Assembly (NCBI RefSeq): GCF_000759535.1
Contig: NZ_CP009455.1
Location: forward strand, 3,658,001-3,722,000
Origin: Pseudomonas cremoricolorata
GTDB taxonomy: Bacteria > Pseudomonadota > Gammaproteobacteria > Pseudomonadales > Pseudomonadaceae
Reading direction: 5' to 3'
DNA: 64,000 nucleotides
Shown here: one piece after another, positions 26,618 to 34,252 of the stretch
How the letters are laid out: every line of letters starts with the position of its first letter
Position numbering within the stretch: the first letter of the stretch is position 1
The notes under the pieces: model-generated
The model's input: only the letters and a program-made list of their open reading frames with translations
Databases searched by the model: none
What the model was told of the DNA's origin: nothing
Made by a program: the position numbers and the translations under genes

Positions 26618-28398
26618 GGAGCAGGGGCCTGTGCCGGTGGCTGTTGGCAATCGTGTTCAAGCGCGCTGGCGTAATCGCCGAGCGCCCACAGCCGGGCATA
26701 GCGACCGTGGGCTGCGAGCAGCTCAGCGTGGCTGCCGCGTTCGCAGATCACGCCGCGCTCGAGCAGCAGAATCTGTTCGGCATGCATCACCGTATCCAGG
26801 CGATGGGCAATCACCAGCACGCTGCGGCCTTTGGCGAATCGCGCCAGCGCCTCCTGCAAGGCCACTTCGCCCTCGGCATCGACGGCTGCGGTGGGCTCGT
26901 CAAGCACCAGCAGCGGCGGGTCGATCAGCACGGCGCGGGCGATGCTCAGGCGCTGTCGCTCGCCGCCCGAAAGCACCGCGTCATCGTCGATCACCGCGTC
27001 ATAGCCGCGTGGCAATTGCAGGATGCGCTGGTGAATGTTCGCCACCTGCGCCGCGGCTTCGATGTCGGCCTGGCTGGCGTCGGGGCGGCCGAGGGCGATG
27101 TTGTCGCGGATGCTGGCGCGCAGCAGGCGTACGTCCTGCAGGACGAAACCGATGCGGCCGTACAAGGTGGCGCTGTCGATGTGCCGCACGTCGACGCCGC
27201 CAAGGGTGATGCGGCCCTGGCTGGGGTCGTGAAAGCGCAGCAGCAGGCGCGCCAGGGTCGACTTGCCCGAGCCGGACGGGCCGACCACCGCAGTGGTGGT
27301 GCCGGGCTGGAGGGTGAAGTCGATGCCGCTCAAGATCGGCTTTTGCGCGTCATAGGCAAAGCCAAGGCCTTCGACGCGCAGCTCGTTGTCGCGTGGGTGC
27401 TGTGCGCGCACAGGTTGCGCCAGCACCGGCGTGTGCAACAGGTCCAGCACACGCTGGGCCGCGGCTACCGCGTTGTGCAGGTCGTGGGTGATGGCGTGCA
27501 GCAGTAACAAAGGTGCGCATAGCCCGGGGGTGACCAGCACGAATGGCAGCACCTGCAGTGGGGTCATCCAGCCCAGGGCAACCATCAGCACCGCGCCGAT
27601 CAGCACCACACCGAGCACGGTTGCCGGCGCGATCAGCGCGTTGGCCTTGGCCATCGCCACTACCAGAGGCCGGGTGAACTGGTCGAAGGCGTGCGCAAAG
27701 CCACTGACGGCGCGCTGGTAGCGCGGGTCGTGGCGATTGCCGAAGGCCTTGAGCACCGGCATGCCATTGACGAACTCGACCACCGCGTTTTCCAGCTCGG
27801 CGATGCGTTCGCCCAGTGGGCCCATGTGTTGCGCACTGGCGGCCATGGCTCGGCGCAGGAACAGCACAAAACCTGGGAAGGGCAGCAGGGCCAGCAGCGC
27901 CAGGCGCCAGTCCATCAGCATCAGGTAGCCGACCGCCGCAGTGACGGCGCCCAGCACCCGCCCCAGGGTGGTGAAGAAATGCGCGACCAGGCTGTGCAGG
28001 GTGCCGATGTCATCCTGCAACGCGCGCTTGACCGCGCTGGAGCTGCGCCCCCCGAACCAGCCCAGCGGCACCTGCATCAGGTGCCGGGCCAGGGCCAGGC
28101 GCAAGTGCCCGGTGATGCGGTTGTCGGCGAGATGCGCCAGCAGTTCGGCCAGCACGCTGAACACGCCGCTGGCGAACAGGCAGGCGACACTGACGGCGAT
28201 GATTGCGCCGCTGCTCCAGGGGCTGGCCTGCTCGCTCAGCAGGTTGGCGCCAAGCGCTGCGACACCGGCCAGCGGCACCAGGCTCAGCGCCGCACCCAGC
28301 GCCGCCAACAGGGCGGCGGCGATCAGTTGCCCGCGGATCGGCGCCAGCAGGGTAGAGAGAGGGCGGGAAGGGTGTGCGGGGGCGTGGTCGTGGGTCAT
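26611..28398 (-). CDS. Exporter-fold ABC protein, other half of the pair
   Basis: A 595-residue half-transporter with six membrane helices and an ATPase: Walker [10 protein letters not shown], signature LSGGERQRLSIARAVL, Walker B LLVLDEPTAAVDAE. Both ATPase sites of the pair therefore appear competent. It is the first gene of the minus-strand operon. The start is set at 28398; an in-frame ATG at 28437 would place the start inside the operator dyad and has no ribosome site. It forms a heterodimer with the next gene, by analogy to YbtPQ/IrtAB. The divergent TetR gene is the likely regulator. Confidence 0.85.
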   Translation of the reverse strand: MTHDHAPAHPSRPLSTLLAPIRGQLIAAALLAALGAALSLVPLAGVAALGANLLSEQASPWSSGAIIAVSVACLFASGVFSVLAELLAHLADNRITGHLRLALARHLMQVPLGWFGGRSSSAVKRALQDDIGTLHSLVAHFFTTLGRVLGAVTAAVGYLMLMDWRLALLALLPFPGFVLFLRRAMAASAQHMGPLGERIAELENAVVEFVNGMPVLKAFGNRHDPRYQRAVSGFAHAFDQFTRPLVVAMAKANALIAPATVLGVVLIGAVLMVALGWMTPLQVLPFVLVTPGLCAPLLLLHAITHDLHNAVAAAQRVLDLLHTPVLAQPVRAQHPRDNELRVEGLGFAYDAQKPILSGIDFTLQPGTTTAVVGPSGSGKSTLARLLLRFHDPSQGRITLGGVDVRHIDSATLYGRIGFVLQDVRLLRASIRDNIALGRPDASQADIEAAAQVANIHQRILQLPRGYDAVIDDDAVLSGGERQRLSIARAVLIDPPLLVLDEPTAAVDAEGEVALQEALARFAKGRSVLVIAHRLDTVMHAEQILLLERGVICERGSHAELLAAHGRYARLWALGDYASALEHDCQQPPAQAPAPC

Positions 28399-28425
28399 GG
28401 AAGCGGCTTCGAACGACGTCGGATT

Positions 28426-28452
28426 AATTAGTTGCATGACTATAAACTAATT
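28426..28452. promoter_or_regulatory. Operator dyad for the divergent TetR regulator
   Basis: AATTAGTT (28426-28433) and AACTAATT (28445-28452) form a perfect inverted repeat separated by 11 bases in the 111-base gap between the siderophore operon and tetR. Its AT-rich character and position between divergent starts fit a TetR operator controlling both. Confidence 0.65.
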
Positions 28453-28509
28453 TGCGAAATCCATACAAGACAGCTACAAGTCCACCTTCAACCGTGTCAG
28501 GAGTGCTTC

Positions 28510-29163
28510 ATGGAATCGCCGCAACGCAGCGCAGGACGCGGGCGTCCCCGCACCATCACCCGCGAGCGCATCGCCGACGTCAGCGTTGAAATCGGCCTGG
28601 CCAACCTCACCGTGGTCGGCGTGGCCGCCGCGTTGGGGGTGAGCCATATGGCGCTGTACAAGCATGTCGCCAGCCTCGAGGCGCTCAAGACCCTGGCTGC
28701 CGAAGAAATCTTCCAGCGCTGGCAGATCCCCAAGGCTGGTGAATGTGGCGACGGCGAAGGCTTGCAGGCCTACCTCAGCGCGTTCGCAGGTTCGGTCGCC
28801 GCCTTCGTCAAGGCCCACCCCGGCGTCACGCCGTATGTCATCCGTCGTCTGGCCGCCACGGCGCCGATGATCGACAAGATCATCGCCCACCAGCAGCACA
28901 TCGCCGAGGCCTACGGCCTGAGCCTGGAACGTGCCCGCTGGGTGCTGGCCACAGTCGCCTTCCATGCCTTCGCTGCCGCCGACACGGTGTATTCGGTCGC
29001 CGCCCGCGAGCCCTTGCCCGGCGTCGACAGCCCCGAGCAACTGGCCGAGATGGAGGCCGAACTCGACCAAGGCTTGCAGGCGCTGGTCGTCGGCGTGCTC
29101 ACCGTGGTTGACCACGACCAAGTCAACACGCAGCGTCGCGGGCCGCTGCATGAGCCTGTTTGA
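28510..29163 (+). CDS. TetR-family transcriptional regulator
   Basis: A 217-residue regulator: helix-turn-helix at about 18-65 (ITRERIADVSVEIGLANLTVVGVAAALGVSHMALYKHV), then a ligand-binding helical domain. Start 28510 has AGGAG nine bases upstream; an in-frame upstream start at 28432 lies within the operator. It is divergent from the siderophore uptake operon. The natural ligand may be the imported siderophore or a related compound (inference). Confidence 0.87.
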   Translation: MESPQRSAGRGRPRTITRERIADVSVEIGLANLTVVGVAAALGVSHMALYKHVASLEALKTLAAEEIFQRWQIPKAGECGDGEGLQAYLSAFAGSVAAFVKAHPGVTPYVIRRLAATAPMIDKIIAHQQHIAEAYGLSLERARWVLATVAFHAFAAADTVYSVAAREPLPGVDSPEQLAEMEAELDQGLQALVVGVLTVVDHDQVNTQRRGPLHEPV

Positions 29164-29284
29164 TCGCCTCTTCGGCGGCCGCGTCCGGCAGTCACCGCCC
29201 GATGAGGCGCCAATCAGCGACGCCGAGGCGCTGTGTGGGCTGGCCGCCGCGGCGCAGACCGGCCTGAGTCTCAAGCCGTCCTAA
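29150..29284 (+). CDS. Possible 44-residue protein, translationally coupled to tetR
   Basis: The frame starts MSLFDRLFGGRVRQSPP at 29150, overlapping the end of tetR, and stops at 29284. An amphipathic start followed by a polar region is plausible for a small peptide, but there is no clear ribosome site and no family recognised. It may be chance. Confidence 0.3.
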   Translation: MSLFDRLFGGRVRQSPPDEAPISDAEALCGLAAAAQTGLSLKPS

Positions 29285-29295
29285 GCCCCCCAGCG

Positions 29296-29322
29296 TGTGC
29301 GCCGCGCCCGATGGGCGGCGCA
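29296..29322 (+). terminator. GC-rich hairpin after tetR
   Basis: GTGCGCCG and CGGCGCAC (8 bp, perfect) flank an 11-base loop. There is no T-tract. The remaining gap to 29527 holds the BCCT gene promoter region; I see no other feature. Confidence 0.4.
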
Positions 29323-29527
29323 CGTATCTACCCGCGTCGTGGGCTGTCGTGAATGCCTGCCACGGCGTCGCGGGCAGAACACGCCAGGACGGTATGGGAA
29401 CGCGTAGCGGGTGGCTGCGGGCCGGATAATTCCGCCGCCTGCAGCGAGGCCGATCAAGCCTGGGCAGGCAACCGAGTGAACGCCAGAACAACAACAAACC
29501 TGCCCATACCCACACGGGGGCCACTCC

Positions 29528-31285
29528 ATGGCAACACCTGCCCAGCCCGAGCCGTTGGCGCTCGGCGTCACCGATCCGTCGAAAACCGAAGAAGCCCGTC
29601 AGGACCGTCATCTTGAAGGCACCGTCGACTGGATCGTCTTCGGCATCACCAGCGTGTGCGCGGTTGCGTTCATCGTCTGGGGCTTCATCAACCAGGCCAG
29701 TCTCGCCGCCAGCGCCTCCAGTGCGCAGTCGTGGGTGATCGTCAACTTTGGCTGGTTCTTCGTGCTGACCTCATCGATTTTCGTGGTCTTCGTCCTGTGG
29801 CTGGCGGCCAGCCGCTATGGGCGCATTCCGCTGGGCCGCGATGGCGAGGCGCCGGAATTTCGCACGGTGTCGTGGGTGGCGATGATGTTCAGCGCCGGCA
29901 TGGGCATCGGCCTGATGTTCTTCGGCGTCGCCGAGCCGCTGTCGCACTACGTCAGCCCGCCACCGGGCACCGCTGCGCCGCAGACCAGCGAAGCCATGCA
30001 GGTGGCGATGGCCACCACCTTGTTCCACTGGACTCTGCACCCCTGGGCGATGTACGCCATCGTCGGCCTGGTGATCGCCTACGGCACCTTCCGCCGTGGT
30101 CGTTCGCAACTGATTTCCACCGCCTTCCGGCCGCTGATCGGCCGACACGCCAATGGCCCGCTGGGGCGCCTGATCGACATGATGGCGATCTTCGCCACGC
30201 TGTTCGGCTCGGCCGCCTCGCTGGGCCTTGGCGCGCTGCAGATCGCCGGTGGCCTTGAGTACAACGGCTGGATCGAACAGCCGAGCAAGCTGTTCTACAT
30301 CGCCATCATCACGTTGCTGACCATTGCCTTCATCGCCTCGGCAGTGTCGGGCATTGGCAAGGGCATCCAGTGGCTGTCCAACACCAACATGGTGCTGGCC
30401 TTGGCCCTGGCGCTGTTCGTCTTCCTGGTCGGGCCGACCTTGCTCATGCTCAACCTGTTGCCGACCTCGCTCGGTGTCTACCTCAAGCACCTGCCGGACA
30501 TGATGGCCCGCACCAGTGCCAGCGGCGGCGAGCCGATGGACAACTGGCTGGCCGGCTGGACCGTGTTCTACTGGGCCTGGTGGATTTCCTGGACACCCTT
30601 CGTCGGCATGTTCATCGCCCGTATCAGCCGCGGCCGCAGCATTCGCCAGTTCGTCAGCGGCGTGCTGCTGGTGCCCAGCCTGGTCAGCCTGGTGTGGTTC
30701 ACCATCTTCGGCGGCGCCAGCATCGATGCCCTGCAGCAGGGCGCCTTCACCCTGGTCGACGGTGCGGTGAACAGCAACCACGCCCTGTACCAGTTGCTCG
30801 ACAGCTACCCGTGGGCTTCGGCCACCTCGGTGCTGGTGATGATTCTGGTGGGGATTTTCTTCGTTTCCGGCGCCGACGCCGCGTCGCTGGTCATGGGCAC
30901 GCTGTCCGAGCACGGCACCACCGAGCCGTCGCGGGCCACGGTGATCTTCTGGGGCGCACTGACCGGCACGGTGGCGGCGATCATGCTGGCCATCGGTGAC
31001 CCGAGCAATCCCGGCGAGGCGCTGACCGGCCTGCAGAACCTGACCATCGTCGTCTCGCTGCCGTTCGTCATCGTCATGGTGCTGCTGTGCCTGGCGCTGT
31101 ACCGCGACCTGCGCAAAGACCCGATGATGCTGCGTCACGTACGCGCCGGCGAGCTGATCGAAAAAGCCGTGCTGTACGGCGCGGTCAAGCATGGCGAGGA
31201 GTTCTACATCGTGGTGCAGGAGAAAAAGCCCGCCAAGGCCGAGCGTGACGCCCAGCCGCACGAGGCCGAGGTGACGGGGCGCTGA
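29528..31285 (+). CDS. BCCT-family choline/betaine/carnitine transporter
   Basis: A 585-residue inner-membrane transporter with twelve helices. The substrate-coordinating aromatic segment WAWWISWTPFVGMFIARISRGRSIRQF, with the preceding DNWLAGWTVFYW, is diagnostic. GMGIGLMFFGVAEPL is the family's glycine stretch. It moves quaternary amines driven by Na+ or H+. The cytoplasmic C-terminus (about 50 residues) is short compared with osmosensing BetT/BetP, so nutritional rather than osmotic uptake is possible. Choline specificity cannot be decided. Confidence 0.9.
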   Translation: MATPAQPEPLALGVTDPSKTEEARQDRHLEGTVDWIVFGITSVCAVAFIVWGFINQASLAASASSAQSWVIVNFGWFFVLTSSIFVVFVLWLAASRYGRIPLGRDGEAPEFRTVSWVAMMFSAGMGIGLMFFGVAEPLSHYVSPPPGTAAPQTSEAMQVAMATTLFHWTLHPWAMYAIVGLVIAYGTFRRGRSQLISTAFRPLIGRHANGPLGRLIDMMAIFATLFGSAASLGLGALQIAGGLEYNGWIEQPSKLFYIAIITLLTIAFIASAVSGIGKGIQWLSNTNMVLALALALFVFLVGPTLLMLNLLPTSLGVYLKHLPDMMARTSASGGEPMDNWLAGWTVFYWAWWISWTPFVGMFIARISRGRSIRQFVSGVLLVPSLVSLVWFTIFGGASIDALQQGAFTLVDGAVNSNHALYQLLDSYPWASATSVLVMILVGIFFVSGADAASLVMGTLSEHGTTEPSRATVIFWGALTGTVAAIMLAIGDPSNPGEALTGLQNLTIVVSLPFVIVMVLLCLALYRDLRKDPMMLRHVRAGELIEKAVLYGAVKHGEEFYIVVQEKKPAKAERDAQPHEAEVTGR

Positions 31286-31305
31286 CCCAGGCCCGCTTTC
31301 ACCCA

Positions 31306-31336
31306 GTCCGCGGCGCCAGAGCACAGCGCCGCGGAC
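31306..31336 (+). terminator. Terminator after BCCT gene
   Basis: A perfect 11-bp stem (GTCCGCGGCGC/GCGCCGCGGAC) with a nine-base loop starts 21 bases after the BCCT stop. The following bases are AAGACTTCC. Confidence 0.65.
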
Positions 31337-31404
31337 AAGACTTCCACGGGAAAAATCCGGATAATCGCCGCCACTCACGTTATGACGGTACCCGGTAAGC
31401 GCCC

Positions 31405-33609
31405 ATGGAAATCAAAGTCAATTTTCTCGACAACCTGCGCCTTGAGGCCAAGTTCGACGACTTCACAGTGATCGCCGACCAGCCGATCCGCTACAAGGGG
31501 GATGGCTCGGCGCCGGGTCCGTTCGACTACTTCCTGGCCTCTTCGGCGCTGTGCGCGGCGTACTTCGTCAAGCTCTACTGCCAGACCCGCAACATTCCCA
31601 CCGACAACATTCGCCTGTCGCAGAACAACATCGTCGACCCGGAAAACCGCTACCAGCAGGTGTTCAAGATCCAGGTCGAACTGCCCGCCGACATCTCCGA
31701 CAAAGACCGCCAGGGCATCCTGCGCTCGATCGACCGCTGCACCGTGAAGAAGGTGGTGCAGACTGGCCCTGAGTTCATCATCGAAGAGGTGGAAAACCTC
31801 GATGCCAGCGCCCAGGCGCTGCTGATGCCCGGCGCCCAGGGCGAGAACCGCACGCTGATCGCCGGCAAGGACCTGCCGCTGGAGCAGACCATCGCCAACA
31901 TGTCGGCGATCCTCGAAGGCTTAGGGATGAAGATCGAGATCGCCTCGTGGCGCAACATCGTGCCCAATGTCTGGTCGTTGCACCTGCGCGATGCGCAGTC
32001 GCCGATGTGCTTCACCAACGGCAAGGGCGCCACCAAGGAAGCCGCGCTGGCCTCGGCGCTGGGCGAGTTCATCGAGCGCCTGAACTGCAACTTCTTCTAC
32101 AACGACCAGTTCTGGGGTGAGGAACTGGCCAACGCGCCGTTCGTGCATTACCCCGACGAACGTTGGTTCCAGGCCGGTGCCGACGACAGCCTGCCCGAGG
32201 AAATTCTCGATGAGCACTGCCGCGCCATTTTCGATCCCGAGCACGAGCTGCGCGCCTCGAACCTGATCGACACCAACTCCGGCAACGAGGCCCGCGGCGT
32301 GTGCTCGCTGCCGTTCGTACGCCAGTCCGACGGCGAGGTGGTGTATTTCCCCTCCAACCTGATCGAAAACCTCTACCTGAGCAACGGCATGAGCGCCGGC
32401 AACACCTTGGCCGAAGCCCAGGTGCAGTGCCTGTCGGAAATCTTCGAGCGGGCGGTGAAAAAGCAGATTCTGGAAGACGAACTGTGCCTGCCCGATGTGC
32501 CGGCCAGCGTGCTGGCCAAGTACCCGAGCATTCAGGCCGGTATCGAGGCGCTGGAGGCCCAGGGCTTCCCGGTGCTGGTCAAGGACGCTTCGCTCGGCGG
32601 GCAGTTCCCGGTCATGTGCGTGACCCTGATGAACCCGCGCACCGGCGGTGTGTTCGCCTCGTTCGGCGCGCACCCAAGTCTTGAGGTGGCGCTGGAGCGC
32701 AGCCTCACCGAACTGCTCCAGGGCCGCAGCTTCGAGGGCCTCAACGACCTGCCGGCACCGACCTTCGACAGCCATGCGCTGACCGAACCGAACAACTTCG
32801 TCGAGCACTTCATCGACTCCAGCGGCGTGGTGTCGTGGCGCTTCTTCGGCGCCAAGCCTGACCATGACTTCGTCGAGTGGGATTTCTCTGCCGCTGGCGA
32901 GCGCGCCACGGCCGAGGAAGCGGCCACCTTGCTGGCGATTCTCGAAGACCTCGGCCACGAGGTTTACATGGCCGTGTACACCCATCTGGGCGCCACCGCC
33001 TGCCGCATTCTGGTGCCGGGCTATTCGGAGATCTACCCGGTCGATGACCTGATCTGGGACAACACCAATAAGGCGCTGTACTTCCGCGAAGACATCCTCA
33101 ACCTGCACCGCCTCGACGACCGTGCGCTCAAGGCGCTGCTGTCACGCCTGGACAACAGCGAGCTGGACGAATACACCCAGATCAAGACCCTGATCGGTAT
33201 CGAGTTCGATGACAACACCGCCTGGGGCCAGCTCACCGTGATGGAGCTCAAACTGCTGATCTGCGTGGCGCTCAAGCAGTGGGACCCGGCCAAGGAGTGG
33301 GTCGAGATGTTCCTGCAATACAACGACAACACCGTCGAACGTGGGCTGTTCTACCAGGCGCTGAACGTGGTGCTGGAAATCCAGCTCGACCGCGACCTGC
33401 ACCTTGAGGACTACCAGGCCAACCTGCAGCGCATGTTCGGTGAGGCGCGCATGCAGGCGGTGCTGGGTTCGATGGACGGCAGCGTGCGTTTCCACGGCCT
33501 GACCCCGACCAGTCTCAAGCTCGAAGGCCTCGACCGCCACCTGCGCCTGCTCGACAGTTACAAAAAGCTCCACGCCGCCCGTGCACGCATGGCCCCGGCG
33601 CAGGGCTGA
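31405..33609 (+). CDS. ycaO: OsmC domain-YcaO domain fusion protein
   Basis: A 734-residue cytoplasmic protein. Residues about 1-135 are OsmC-like (KVNFLDNLRLEAKFDDF, FDYFLASSALCAAYFVKLY with the OsmC Cys). About 160-560 is a YcaO ATP-dependent cyclodehydratase domain, and the C-terminal 170 residues are helical. YcaO ATP-binding glutamates are visible in LASALGEFIERLN and QVQCLSEIFERAVK. E. coli YcaO, which lacks the OsmC part, is linked to RimO-dependent methylthiolation of ribosomal protein S12. Here there is no RiPP precursor, dehydrogenase or RimO gene nearby, so the housekeeping role is more likely than a RiPP cluster. Confidence 0.9.
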   Translation: MEIKVNFLDNLRLEAKFDDFTVIADQPIRYKGDGSAPGPFDYFLASSALCAAYFVKLYCQTRNIPTDNIRLSQNNIVDPENRYQQVFKIQVELPADISDKDRQGILRSIDRCTVKKVVQTGPEFIIEEVENLDASAQALLMPGAQGENRTLIAGKDLPLEQTIANMSAILEGLGMKIEIASWRNIVPNVWSLHLRDAQSPMCFTNGKGATKEAALASALGEFIERLNCNFFYNDQFWGEELANAPFVHYPDERWFQAGADDSLPEEILDEHCRAIFDPEHELRASNLIDTNSGNEARGVCSLPFVRQSDGEVVYFPSNLIENLYLSNGMSAGNTLAEAQVQCLSEIFERAVKKQILEDELCLPDVPASVLAKYPSIQAGIEALEAQGFPVLVKDASLGGQFPVMCVTLMNPRTGGVFASFGAHPSLEVALERSLTELLQGRSFEGLNDLPAPTFDSHALTEPNNFVEHFIDSSGVVSWRFFGAKPDHDFVEWDFSAAGERATAEEAATLLAILEDLGHEVYMAVYTHLGATACRILVPGYSEIYPVDDLIWDNTNKALYFREDILNLHRLDDRALKALLSRLDNSELDEYTQIKTLIGIEFDDNTAWGQLTVMELKLLICVALKQWDPAKEWVEMFLQYNDNTVERGLFYQALNVVLEIQLDRDLHLEDYQANLQRMFGEARMQAVLGSMDGSVRFHGLTPTSLKLEGLDRHLRLLDSYKKLHAARARMAPAQG

Positions 33610-33619
33610 GACACAGGCC

Positions 33620-34159
33620 ATGCGCGCCATCGAGCTGGTCTTGCGCTGCCACGCCGGCACCGCGGCGCAGCGCCTGGGCCACTTCCACCGGGTCGATGAG
33701 CCGCTGAGCCAGCCGCCGGCGCTCGACCCGGCGCTGGCAGGCTGGCGCTGCTTGCTGGCGCCGGAGTTGCGCGTGCGGCAGACCGCTGAAGGGCTAGGGC
33801 TGAGCGGCGAGGTGGTCGACGCCTTGCGCGATTGTGACCTTGGCGCATGGCAGGGCCAGTCACTCAAGGCCTTGCAACGCGACGCAGGCGCTGCCTTGCA
33901 GCACTGGCTCGACGACCCGCACGCCGCACCCCATGGCGGTGAGTCGCTGCATCAGCTGCAACAGCGCGTTGGCGACTGGCTGGAGCATGGCCTAGGTCCG
34001 GGACGTTGGTTGGCGATCACCCATCCACAGGTGATACGTGCTGCAGCGCGGCACGTGCTCGACCTGTCGTTTGCCGCAAGCCAGCGGCTGGATATCCAGC
34101 CGCTTGGTGCGCTGCATTTGAGTTGGTATGGGCGTTGGCGGATGAGGGTGGTTGGATAG
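33620..34159 (+). CDS. Histidine phosphatase family protein with altered RHG motif
   Basis: A 179-residue protein of the phosphoglycerate-mutase-like fold. Recognisable parts are APELRVRQTAEGLGL (second Arg), DCDLGAWQGQSL, HGGESLHQLQQRVGDWL and ITHPQVIRAA (second His). The usual RHG start is replaced by LRCHAGTA (His11), as in a subgroup often next to cobalamin genes in pseudomonads (from memory). Start ATG 33620, ten bases after the YcaO stop, so probably co-transcribed. Substrate unknown; CobC-like activity is one possibility. Confidence 0.75.
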   Translation: MRAIELVLRCHAGTAAQRLGHFHRVDEPLSQPPALDPALAGWRCLLAPELRVRQTAEGLGLSGEVVDALRDCDLGAWQGQSLKALQRDAGAALQHWLDDPHAAPHGGESLHQLQQRVGDWLEHGLGPGRWLAITHPQVIRAAARHVLDLSFAASQRLDIQPLGALHLSWYGRWRMRVVG

Positions 34160-34252
34160 GGCGCGGTTGCGAGCCACCCGGTCGTCACCCCAATCGATCA
34201 CTCCTGAAAAAGCCGGGTCAACTCCCTAACTCAGGTCGAACCGGGTGCTGGA

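Noticed and set aside
29771..31378. 535-codon open frame antisense to the BCCT gene
   Set aside because: His/Gln/Asp-rich mirror sequence with no fold features; the plus strand encodes a clear transporter.
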